Shown here: one piece after another, positions 8,990-17,352 of the stretch
How positions within the stretch are numbered: position 1 is the stretch's first letter
Layout: each line of letters begins with the position of its first letter
Assembly (NCBI RefSeq): GCF_900104585.1
Contig: NZ_FNVX01000006.1
Location: forward strand, 62,001 to 126,000
Origin: Bacteroides ihuae
Lineage (GTDB): Bacteria; Bacteroidota; Bacteroidia; Bacteroidales; Bacteroidaceae
Direction: 5' to 3'
Length of the DNA stretch: 64,000 nucleotides
Made by a program: the position numbers and the translations under genes
The notes under the pieces: model-generated
The model's input: only the letters and a program-made list of their open reading frames with translations
What the model was told of the DNA's origin: nothing
The model's database searches: none

Positions 8990-10585
8990 ATGAAATTAAA
9001 TGTATTAGTTTTGATTGTAAGTGCTTTGTTTGTTCAGACAACAGTGAGTGCAGAAAAGGGGGACAAAAAATCTACATTAATAGCAGAAAGGGTTATTAAT
9101 GTAGATTATAGTGTTGAGGATGGTGCTATAAATACCATGTTCAAACAGTGCATTGGAGCTGGTAGAGCCAACGAAGGACTTCGAGCCGATTGGCAGCAAC
9201 AATTGGCTTATGTGAAAAAAAAATGCGATTTTAAATACATCCGCATGCACGGCCTATTATCGGACGATATGGCTGTGTACACCGAGGATGGAAAAGATAA
9301 TCCGCAATATAGCTACATGTACATTGATGCTTTATATGATTACTTGTTAAGTATAGGAGTCAAACCATTTGTTGAACTGGGATTCATGCCTGCAGCGTTG
9401 GCAAGCGGCAGTCAAACCATTTTTTGGTGGAGAGGAAATGTTAGCCCCCCCAAAGATTACAATAAATGGGAAGATTTTATCCGCAATCTTACCCAGCATT
9501 TCACCGAGCGTTATGGCATAGATGAAGTAAAGACATGGTATTTTGAAGTCTGGAACGAACCAAATCTTTCACCCGGATTCTGGACAGGCACACAAGCAGA
9601 GTATTTCAAATTATATCAGTACACAGCAAAAGCTATCAAAAGTGTAAATCCCGATTACAAGGTTGGCGGACCCGGAACGGCTGGAGCTGCATGGGAGAGT
9701 GAAATGATCGATTTCTGTGTCAAAAACAATATACCAATCGACTTTGTCAGCACTCATTCCTATGGTGTTAAACAAGGATTTCTTGATGAATACGGTAACG
9801 GTGGTACTGTTCTGAGTAAAGACCCAATGAGTGTAAGTAGCGATGTGTTGCAATCTCGTAAAGAAATCGCTGCTTCCGCTAAACCAAATCTGGAATTGCA
9901 TTACACCGAATGGAGTTCTTCTTACACACCTTCCGACCCACTTCACGACAGTTATCATGAGGCTGCATACATTTTGGAAAAGATAAAACAGGTTGGAAAT
10001 GCGGTCAACTCTATGTCCTATTGGGTATTTACAGATATTTTTGAGGAAGCAGGGCCTCGCTATACGCCTTTTCATGGGGGATTCGGACTACTCACCATTC
10101 AAGGTATTCCAAAATCGGCATTTTATGCTTACAGCTTTATGAATAAGCTTGGAAAAACAGAATTGAAAAATACTGATGCGCGTTCGTGGGCAAGTAAAGA
10201 TGATGATGGCGGTATCCAGTTACTTTGTTGGGACTTCACCAACACGCATCCAGGCGATTCAGTACATAATCAGAAATACTATACACAAGATCTACCCTCA
10301 AAACCGAAAGGTAAAGTGAAAGTAAATATATCTCACTTACCTGCCGGAGTCTATACATTGGAAATTTACAAAGTAGGTTATCGTGTAAATGACGCATACA
10401 CCGAATATATGGACATGGATAAACCAAGACAACTTAACAGGCAACAGGTTAATAAATTGAAGAAACACAATGACGGTTCTCCGGTCCAAATTGAAACGAT
10501 TGAGGTTAAAGCAAGTGAATCCTTCTCAAAAGAACTCGATATTAGGGAAAATGATGTATATTTATTGAACCTTATTAGAAAATAG
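8990..10585 (+). CDS. GH39-family glycosidase (beta-xylosidase-like), secreted
   Basis: Retaining glycosidase of clan GH-A; characterised GH39 members include beta-xylosidases and alpha-L-iduronidase. The protein has 531 residues with a signal peptide at 1-20 (ending VSA). The catalytic acid/base is Glu190 in EVWNEPNL, and the nucleophile is Glu307 in HYTEWSS, at the spacing expected of the family. RMHGLL near residue 85 is the strand-2 motif. After the barrel comes a beta-sandwich (about 400-531). First gene of a plus-strand operon with GH42, GH2, GH29 and a beta-helix protein; 47 bases separate it from the next. Xylosidase activity is a family-level guess. The fold and catalytic pair are clearly present. 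Confidence 0.88.
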   Translation: MKLNVLVLIVSALFVQTTVSAEKGDKKSTLIAERVINVDYSVEDGAINTMFKQCIGAGRANEGLRADWQQQLAYVKKKCDFKYIRMHGLLSDDMAVYTEDGKDNPQYSYMYIDALYDYLLSIGVKPFVELGFMPAALASGSQTIFWWRGNVSPPKDYNKWEDFIRNLTQHFTERYGIDEVKTWYFEVWNEPNLSPGFWTGTQAEYFKLYQYTAKAIKSVNPDYKVGGPGTAGAAWESEMIDFCVKNNIPIDFVSTHSYGVKQGFLDEYGNGGTVLSKDPMSVSSDVLQSRKEIAASAKPNLELHYTEWSSSYTPSDPLHDSYHEAAYILEKIKQVGNAVNSMSYWVFTDIFEEAGPRYTPFHGGFGLLTIQGIPKSAFYAYSFMNKLGKTELKNTDARSWASKDDDGGIQLLCWDFTNTHPGDSVHNQKYYTQDLPSKPKGKVKVNISHLPAGVYTLEIYKVGYRVNDAYTEYMDMDKPRQLNRQQVNKLKKHNDGSPVQIETIEVKASESFSKELDIRENDVYLLNLIRK

Positions 10586-10632
10586 AGGAACACATCTTTT
10601 ATCATCTCCATATTTATGAATCTAATAATCAA

Positions 10633-12672
10633 ATGAAAACACTTAAATTATTGTTATTTATTGCAATCCCTTTCTTTTTTAGCTTCATATTGAAAGCTCA
10701 GGGATTATATGTCGGAACCAATTATCATCCGCATGATGATAAGAATATAGAGAAAATCAAAAATGACATTCAATTAATGAAAGCGGCCGGGTTTAATTCT
10801 GTCCGTATGGGGCATTTGGCTTGGGACAGCTATGAACCGGCGGAAGGACAATTCGATTTTGAATGGTTTGATAAGGTAATGGATCTGATGAACACGGCTG
10901 GAATAAAAGTGATTTTGGATATAGCCGTACGTCCCGCACCAATATGGCTGCACCACAAGTACCCCTCAATTGATATTACACCCCCAGATGGTAATGCTCA
11001 ATATCCGAATCACCGCTACATGGATGATGTTGGTGATCCAATGTATCAAAAATATGCTTTACGTTATGCAGACACACTTACAAAACATTATGGAAAACAT
11101 CCTGCTCTCTTAGCATTTGGAATCGATAATGAGTCTGGCGATGGACCAATTTCATATTCGGAAACGGTGAGAAAAAGATTCATCGTTTGGTTGACGAATA
11201 AGTATTTGAACCTTGATAATTTAAACAAAGCTTGGGGTACACAACGTTGGTCTAGACGGATTAACCAATTTGAAGAAGTTGGGCTGCCTGTTACTGGTGC
11301 TAAAAACGGTGCCCCGGAAAAAATATTAGATTTCAGACGTTTTATTTCGGATGAAGTCAACCAATTTCTTTTTAAAGTGATTGATAAGGTAAATACCAAT
11401 GCACCGAATGTACTGACAAATACGAATGCATGGTATTACAGCCCGTTGAAATATTTCGACTATTCCGAGATAGCTTATTCTGGCAAGATGACTCGTGAGG
11501 GTTGCGGATACTATCCCGGAAACTCTTTAACGACTAATTGGGGAGTCATGAACTCTTCGTTTGGAATTTCTCGTATCCAGTTTGAAAGTACGAATCCTTT
11601 CTGGTGCAGCGAATTTACAACTATGACTGCTGTGCCGAATTCTATCCGTAAGTCGGCTTATGCCACATTGATGTATGGCAACCAAATGGTTTGCGGATGG
11701 ACATGGCAGAGCATGTGGGCCGGAGAAGAGCAGTATCTGCAAGGTATGCTCGACTGGGACGGTGTGCCAAACCGTAAATATGACGAATACAAAAAAATAG
11801 CAACAGAGTTTAAGAAGATCGGCAAATACTTTCCGTATAAGCTCCATCCAGAGGTAGGCATGGCATTCTCATTCCCGAGCCAGATAGCAAGCAGCTCGTA
11901 TCCCGAGCAGCAAGAGAATCAACTGCAAGCTTGCTGGGAACTGTTCTATTATCGCAATATGGACGTTAACATTGTTGAGATCAGTAGAAGTACTTTAAAC
12001 TACAAGTTGCTTTTTGTTCCAGGGGTAACGGTAATGGGTGAAGCCACTGCCACCAAAATACGCAATTTTGTAAAAAATGGCGGAACGGTGATTATGTCAA
12101 GCAATTCGGCTGTTGTTGACGAAACAGGACAGGTATTCGCTTCCACTCGTCCCGGTCGCTTGAGCGACGTGTTTGGAATTCGGGTGGCTAGTTTCGAAGA
12201 AACGGAAGCGTATAATGAAATATCACGCAAATCATATAAAGGAAAAAAGCTTGAGTTTACTTACAAAGGGAAGGCCGTTGACACGGAATCGGCAAGATTT
12301 GATATTATTGAGCCAAGAGGTGCCGAGGTTATTGGAAGTATCACCAGCTTAGATAAGGATTATCCAATTATGACCTCACATAAATTCGGAAAAGGCCGGG
12401 CGATATATGTTGGCTTGCCTGCCGATGGAAGAATTCTCAATCCTCTGCTTGACGAGCTAATAGTTGAACTGGACATTACAAAAGGATCAGAAGTACCATC
12501 CGGAGTGATGGCAAGGCAGATAGATAAAACTCACTACCTTTACTTGAATGTTAGTGGAGAAAACAAAGAGATAAAAAGGAAAGGAAAATCAAGAAGTATC
12601 CTTTTGGATAAAGATTACAATGGAAATTTCATCATTCCCCCTTACGAACCGGAGTTTATTGAAATACACTAA
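10633..12672 (+). CDS. GH42-family beta-galactosidase-like enzyme, secreted
   Basis: Likely exo-acting beta-galactosidase or related glycosidase; some GH42 enzymes also act on alpha-L-arabinopyranosides. 679 residues with signal peptide 1-22 (FILKA). The (beta/alpha)8 domain begins GTNYHPHDD and has the family pattern GFNSVRMGHLAWDSYEPAEGQFDF (given as positions 53-76). Glu167 in GIDNES is the predicted acid/base. Glu318 in RIQFEST is the likely nucleophile. A trimerisation-like domain (about 400-610, with MVCGW then ELFYYRNMDVNIV) and a short beta domain follow. The acid/base motif DNES differs slightly from the commoner DNEF or DNEY. Second gene of the five-gene operon. Confidence 0.88.
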   Translation: MKTLKLLLFIAIPFFFSFILKAQGLYVGTNYHPHDDKNIEKIKNDIQLMKAAGFNSVRMGHLAWDSYEPAEGQFDFEWFDKVMDLMNTAGIKVILDIAVRPAPIWLHHKYPSIDITPPDGNAQYPNHRYMDDVGDPMYQKYALRYADTLTKHYGKHPALLAFGIDNESGDGPISYSETVRKRFIVWLTNKYLNLDNLNKAWGTQRWSRRINQFEEVGLPVTGAKNGAPEKILDFRRFISDEVNQFLFKVIDKVNTNAPNVLTNTNAWYYSPLKYFDYSEIAYSGKMTREGCGYYPGNSLTTNWGVMNSSFGISRIQFESTNPFWCSEFTTMTAVPNSIRKSAYATLMYGNQMVCGWTWQSMWAGEEQYLQGMLDWDGVPNRKYDEYKKIATEFKKIGKYFPYKLHPEVGMAFSFPSQIASSSYPEQQENQLQACWELFYYRNMDVNIVEISRSTLNYKLLFVPGVTVMGEATATKIRNFVKNGGTVIMSSNSAVVDETGQVFASTRPGRLSDVFGIRVASFEETEAYNEISRKSYKGKKLEFTYKGKAVDTESARFDIIEPRGAEVIGSITSLDKDYPIMTSHKFGKGRAIYVGLPADGRILNPLLDELIVELDITKGSEVPSGVMARQIDKTHYLYLNVSGENKEIKRKGKSRSILLDKDYNGNFIIPPYEPEFIEIH

Positions 12673-12782
12673 TAAATATTTGATATACACATAATAATAA
12701 ACAAATGAAATGAGATCAGCAGCAAGATCCGAGCATCGTTTTAACAGGCAAAGAGAAAATATATTTTTTTAGAATCCACCTT

Positions 12783-15245
12783 ATGATAATTAAACAGAAA
12801 TTTATAATATTCTTGTGTTTCTCCTTTTCATTGTCATTGATGCAAATTGAAGGAAAGTCACAAGTTATTCAGCAAACATCTCAATATAGAAGGACAAAAG
12901 ATAATTTTGATTTCAATTGGCAGTTCCATAAAGGCGACATAGCTATAAAGCGTCAGGTAAAAGTAGGTGCACAGGGTGGAATTACCGATGTCGACGTCAA
13001 AATTATATCTACGAAAGATACCATTATTGATTATACCAAACCAGAAAATGCAAGAATATTAAACCCTGCCGATTGGAAAAAAGTGAACCTTCCGCACGAT
13101 TGGGCTGTGGAGGGTACATTTATACACGATAATTCGATGGGAAACCAGCCTGCTGTCAGTGGATATTTGCCCACGGGAATAGGATTTTACCGCAAAGAAT
13201 TTGAAATACCAGAAGCGGATAAGGGCAAAAAAATCTCCATCGAGTTTGATGGTGTTTTTCGAAATAGCACCGTTTGGGTGAACGGACACTTGATGGGTAG
13301 CCACCTGAGCGGTTATACTCCTTCAAACTACGATTTAACTGATGTTTTGCGATACGGCAACGAAGGAAAAAACGCAATATTGGTAAAGGTCGACGCCAGC
13401 GAATACGAAGGTTGGTGGTACGAAGGTGCCGGCATTTATAGGCACGTATGGCTTGTCAAAACCGGTAGACTTCATGTCGAAAGATTCGGTACTTATGTAT
13501 CAACCCCTTCAATTACTTCCGAAAAAGCTTCGGTAAGCATAAAAACCACATTAAGAAACGATTACAAAACAACTAGAAACGTTACTCTTGTTTCAAGAAT
13601 TATCGACAACAAAGATGTTGTACTTGATACAGAGACAATAGCCCAGTCGATTGAGTCGTATAGTTCCGTTGAATTAACACAGATAGGCTCCATTCAAAAG
13701 CCGAGGTTGTGGTCGCCCGAAACACCCGACATGTATAAAGTGCTAACCGAAGTCTCCGAAAACGGGAACGTTGTAGATACTTACGAAACCACTTTTGGAG
13801 TAAGGACAGTGGAAATCAATAACAAAGGAGTATTTCTTAACGGTAAGCTGTATCCGGTGAAAGGGACTTGCAACCACCAGGATTTTGCAGGAATTGGCGT
13901 TGCACTACCTGATAAAATAAACTGGTATAAATTGAAGCTGCTTAAAGAAGTCGGAAGCAATGCTTATCGTACCCATCATCCTTCAACTCCCGAAATGCTG
14001 AATATGTGTGATAGCATGGGTATTCTTGTTTTGGCTGAAAACCGTTACCTGTCGAGTAGTGAAAACGGGTTGAACGACCTGAAGACCATGCTTTACAGGG
14101 ACAGGAATCATCCTTCGGTATTTATTTGGAGCATGGAAAATGAAGAATGGATACAAGGTTCGGTAATGGGTGCAAGGATACTTGAAACATTAGTCGAAAC
14201 CACCCACAAAATTGACCCTACCCGTAAAGTGACCGCTGCCATGAATCACGGCCGTAACGATGGTGGATATAGTGATGTGTTGGATGTTGTGGGATATAAT
14301 TATGGAGATAAGCAATTGGCCTATGTAAACGACCATGAAACATATCCTCAACGAATCCAGTTTTGTACCGAAACCACAAGCTTCATTTCAACACGCGGGG
14401 AGTATCAGAACGATTGGAAAAAAGGTTATGTTTCGAATGCAAGTAAATGGGAACCCACTTGGGGGCCATTTCCGGGTGAAGACTGGGCGGACATTGTTAA
14501 ATATCCCTACCTTGGTGGATTATTCGTATGGACAGGTTTCGATTACCGTGGTGAACCTACTCCCTACCAATGGCCGTGCGTTACATCGCATTTCGGGTTT
14601 ATGGATATATGTGGCTTCCCCAAAGATGGGTATTATGCATACAAAGCAGCATGGACAAATAAACCGGTGGTACATATCTTCCCACATTGGAACTGGCCTG
14701 GCAAAGAAGGCGATAGCATTAAAGTACATTGTTACACTAATTGCGAAGAGGTTGAGTTGCTCCTTAATGGTAAAAGTATAGGAAAGCAAAAAACAGTTCC
14801 TTACACCAAACTGATTTGGTCTCTTGTATACAAACCCGGTAAACTTGAAGCGCGGGGCTACAAAGCAGGAAAACTCATAACCAGAGATGTTGTGGAGACT
14901 ACGGCAGCCCCTGCACAGGTATCTTTGAACAGCGACTGCAACACCCTCAAGGCCGATGGCTGTGATGTGGCTGTTATCAGAGTTGCTATTAAAGATGCCA
15001 AAGGAAGAGTGGTGCCAACTGCCAATAATCTTGTTCGGTTTTCAATTGAAGGGCCGGGTAGAATAATCGGTACAGGAAACGGAAATCCAAGCAGTCATGA
15101 ACCAGATAAAGCCAACCAGCGTATGGCTTTCAACGGATATTGCATGGTGCTTGTGCAGTCGAACAAGCAAGCCGGGCAGATAAAGTTAAAGGCCACTTCA
15201 GATACATTAAAAAGCAATGATATATTTATAATAACAAAAGAGTAA
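12783..15245 (+). CDS. GH2-family beta-galactosidase-like enzyme, secreted
   Basis: Retaining GH2 exo-glycosidase, most likely a beta-galactosidase. 820 residues with signal peptide 1-25. Order: sugar-binding jelly roll (LPHDWAVEGTF, then GFYRKEFEIP, GVFRNSTVWVNG, and YEGWWYEGAGIYRHVWL), Ig-like domain, TIM barrel beginning GTCNHQDFAGIGVALPD, then C-terminal Ig-like domains (DUF4982 type about 625-690, and an invasin-like domain about 710-810). Acid/base Glu454 in WSMENEEW; nucleophile Glu530 in CTETTSF. It lies 110 bases after GH42 and 18 bases before GH29. It is fuller and less decayed than the GH2 relic at 22853-23213, with which it shares no obvious nucleotide similarity. Confidence 0.9.
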   Translation: MIIKQKFIIFLCFSFSLSLMQIEGKSQVIQQTSQYRRTKDNFDFNWQFHKGDIAIKRQVKVGAQGGITDVDVKIISTKDTIIDYTKPENARILNPADWKKVNLPHDWAVEGTFIHDNSMGNQPAVSGYLPTGIGFYRKEFEIPEADKGKKISIEFDGVFRNSTVWVNGHLMGSHLSGYTPSNYDLTDVLRYGNEGKNAILVKVDASEYEGWWYEGAGIYRHVWLVKTGRLHVERFGTYVSTPSITSEKASVSIKTTLRNDYKTTRNVTLVSRIIDNKDVVLDTETIAQSIESYSSVELTQIGSIQKPRLWSPETPDMYKVLTEVSENGNVVDTYETTFGVRTVEINNKGVFLNGKLYPVKGTCNHQDFAGIGVALPDKINWYKLKLLKEVGSNAYRTHHPSTPEMLNMCDSMGILVLAENRYLSSSENGLNDLKTMLYRDRNHPSVFIWSMENEEWIQGSVMGARILETLVETTHKIDPTRKVTAAMNHGRNDGGYSDVLDVVGYNYGDKQLAYVNDHETYPQRIQFCTETTSFISTRGEYQNDWKKGYVSNASKWEPTWGPFPGEDWADIVKYPYLGGLFVWTGFDYRGEPTPYQWPCVTSHFGFMDICGFPKDGYYAYKAAWTNKPVVHIFPHWNWPGKEGDSIKVHCYTNCEEVELLLNGKSIGKQKTVPYTKLIWSLVYKPGKLEARGYKAGKLITRDVVETTAAPAQVSLNSDCNTLKADGCDVAVIRVAIKDAKGRVVPTANNLVRFSIEGPGRIIGTGNGNPSSHEPDKANQRMAFNGYCMVLVQSNKQAGQIKLKATSDTLKSNDIFIITKE

Positions 15246-15263
15246 TAATAAATAATAGATCAA

Positions 15264-17345
15264 ATGAATAGATTTTCTTTATACGCAATTATTTTTGCTT
15301 TTTCATCAACAGGCATTAGCATTGCTCAGGTAAAAGCACCTGCAGCATTTGGGCCGACTCCATCGGAGAATCAAATGAGATTGCAGGAAATGGAAAGCTA
15401 TGCTTTCGTGCACTTTTCGCTCAACACGTACACTGACCAGTCGTGGGGCTTCGGAAACGAAGATGTTAAGTTATTTAATCCCGAAAAGGCTGATTGCCGC
15501 CAGTGGGCGCGTATCTGCAAAGAAGCGGGCATGAGAGGGATTATTATTACAGCCAAGCATCACTGCGGCTTTTGTCTCTGGCCTTCAAAATATACTGAAT
15601 ATTCCGTAAAGAATGCTCCTTGGAAGAACGGCAAGGGTGATATGGTGCGCGAAATGGCCGATGCCTGTAAAGAATATGGTTTGAAACTAGGAATCTATTT
15701 ATCGCCATGGGATAGAAACAGTGCTGATTATGGAAAACCTAAGTATATTACCTACTTCCGGAATCAGCTCACAGAACTCCTCACGAATTATGGACCAATT
15801 TTTGAAGTGTGGTTTGACGGAGCAAATGGCGGTGATGGATATTACGGCGGAGCAAATGAAACCCGTACTATTGATCGTACAACCTATTACGATTGGAAGA
15901 ATACCTACGATCTGATCCACAAATTACAACCCAATTGTGTGATATGGAACGATGGAGGAGATCGGGGTGATTTGCGCTGGGTTGGCACTGAAGAAGGCTT
16001 TGTTGGCGAAACAAACTGGAGTCTATTGAATGCTACAGGCGAAGTGCCTTGGAATATGTTGCATTATGGTCTGGAAAACGGAAATGCATGGGTGCCTGCC
16101 GAAGTAAATACTTCCATCAGACCGGAATGGTTCTACCATCCGAACGAAGATAGCAAAGTAAAAACTGTTCCTCAATTAATGGATCTTTACTATAATTCTA
16201 TCGGACGGAACGGCACCATGTTGCTCAACTTCCCGATTATGCCCAACGGCTTGATCCATCCAAATGACGAGAAAGCAGCCTATGAATTTGGACAGGCAGT
16301 GAAAGAGTCATTCAGTGATAACCTTGCCGAAAAAGCAAAAGCGAAAGCTTCAAATGTTCGTGGTAACTCAAAAAAATTTGGAGCTGACAAAGCAATTGAC
16401 GGGAGGAAAGATTCATATTGGACAACCAATGATACTATTACTAAAGCTTCTTTGACCCTCGATTTTCGCAAACCAATCATATTCAACCGCTTTCTAGTAC
16501 AGGAATATATCCGTTTGGGACAACGTGTGAAAGGATTTACAGTTGAAGTGCTTGTGGATGGAATCTGGGAAGAAGTCGCAAAAGCAACAACTATCGGTTA
16601 TAAACGAATTCTTCGTTTCCCGAGTGTAAAAGCAACAAAGGTGCGTTTCAACATCACCGATTCTAAAAGTTGCCCTGTAATTTCAAATATAGGAATTTAT
16701 AATGCACCGGTATTCCTACATGCACCCTCAATAGCGAGAAATCAATCTGGTGAGATCAGTATATCAACAGATGATATCGGACCTATTTTCTACTATACAT
16801 TAGATAGTAGCGAGCCAACGTCAAACTCAAAGAAATATACTATCCCTATTCAAACACAAGGAAAAATAGAAGTAAAGGCCATCACTTACGACCCTGCATC
16901 GGGTAAAAGCAGTCCGGTGAGCCTCGAAAAATTTGACATCAGTCGCAAAGATTGGAAAATAGTTGGTATCAGCGATGAAAAGGCTTATAGCGTTCTAGAT
17001 GGAAACACCTCTACAATATGGCATCAAAGAGATGGAGAAAAAAAACCTATTGATTTGGTCATCGACTTAGGGACTGAATACAATCTATGTGGTTTCAAAT
17101 ACCTTCCAGACCAAAATAAATGGAGCTCTGGCATCATTACTAACTACCAGTTCTATGTCTCTGCCGATAACAAAGAATGGAAATTGGTAAGCGAAGGAGA
17201 GTTTTCAAATATAAAGAACAATCCTCTATGGCAAATCAAACAGTTTGCTTCCGAAAAAGCCCGCTTCATCAAGTTTACAGCTTTGAAGAATACTTCAGGG
17301 GATGACGTTGCAGGATATGCGGAAGTGGATGTAATTACAAGATAA
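15264..17345 (+). CDS. GH29 alpha-L-fucosidase with C-terminal discoidin-like domain
   Basis: Retaining alpha-L-fucosidase. 693 residues, signal peptide 1-21 (SIAQ). The catalytic domain shows FVHFSLNTYTDQSWGFG, GMRGIIITAKHHCGFCLWPS, the predicted nucleophile Asp185 in EVWFDGANGG, and NGTMLLNFP at its end. This layout resembles GH29 subfamily B (alpha-1,3/1,4 linkage) more than the 1,2-active GH95 enzymes, but the subfamily is an inference. Residues about 350-470 and 590-690 look like F5/8 type C (discoidin) modules (DKAIDGRKDSYWTT and AYSVLDGNTSTIWHQ), separated by a chitobiase-like Ig domain (YYTLDSSEPTSNS). Fourth gene of the operon; only 7 bases to the next start. Confidence 0.9.
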   Translation: MNRFSLYAIIFAFSSTGISIAQVKAPAAFGPTPSENQMRLQEMESYAFVHFSLNTYTDQSWGFGNEDVKLFNPEKADCRQWARICKEAGMRGIIITAKHHCGFCLWPSKYTEYSVKNAPWKNGKGDMVREMADACKEYGLKLGIYLSPWDRNSADYGKPKYITYFRNQLTELLTNYGPIFEVWFDGANGGDGYYGGANETRTIDRTTYYDWKNTYDLIHKLQPNCVIWNDGGDRGDLRWVGTEEGFVGETNWSLLNATGEVPWNMLHYGLENGNAWVPAEVNTSIRPEWFYHPNEDSKVKTVPQLMDLYYNSIGRNGTMLLNFPIMPNGLIHPNDEKAAYEFGQAVKESFSDNLAEKAKAKASNVRGNSKKFGADKAIDGRKDSYWTTNDTITKASLTLDFRKPIIFNRFLVQEYIRLGQRVKGFTVEVLVDGIWEEVAKATTIGYKRILRFPSVKATKVRFNITDSKSCPVISNIGIYNAPVFLHAPSIARNQSGEISISTDDIGPIFYYTLDSSEPTSNSKKYTIPIQTQGKIEVKAITYDPASGKSSPVSLEKFDISRKDWKIVGISDEKAYSVLDGNTSTIWHQRDGEKKPIDLVIDLGTEYNLCGFKYLPDQNKWSSGIITNYQFYVSADNKEWKLVSEGEFSNIKNNPLWQIKQFASEKARFIKFTALKNTSGDDVAGYAEVDVITR

Positions 17346-17352
17346 AAACATT

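Noticed and set aside
9611..10075. 154-codon antisense frame in the GH39 gene
   Set aside because: No features of its own; shadow of a strongly supported gene.
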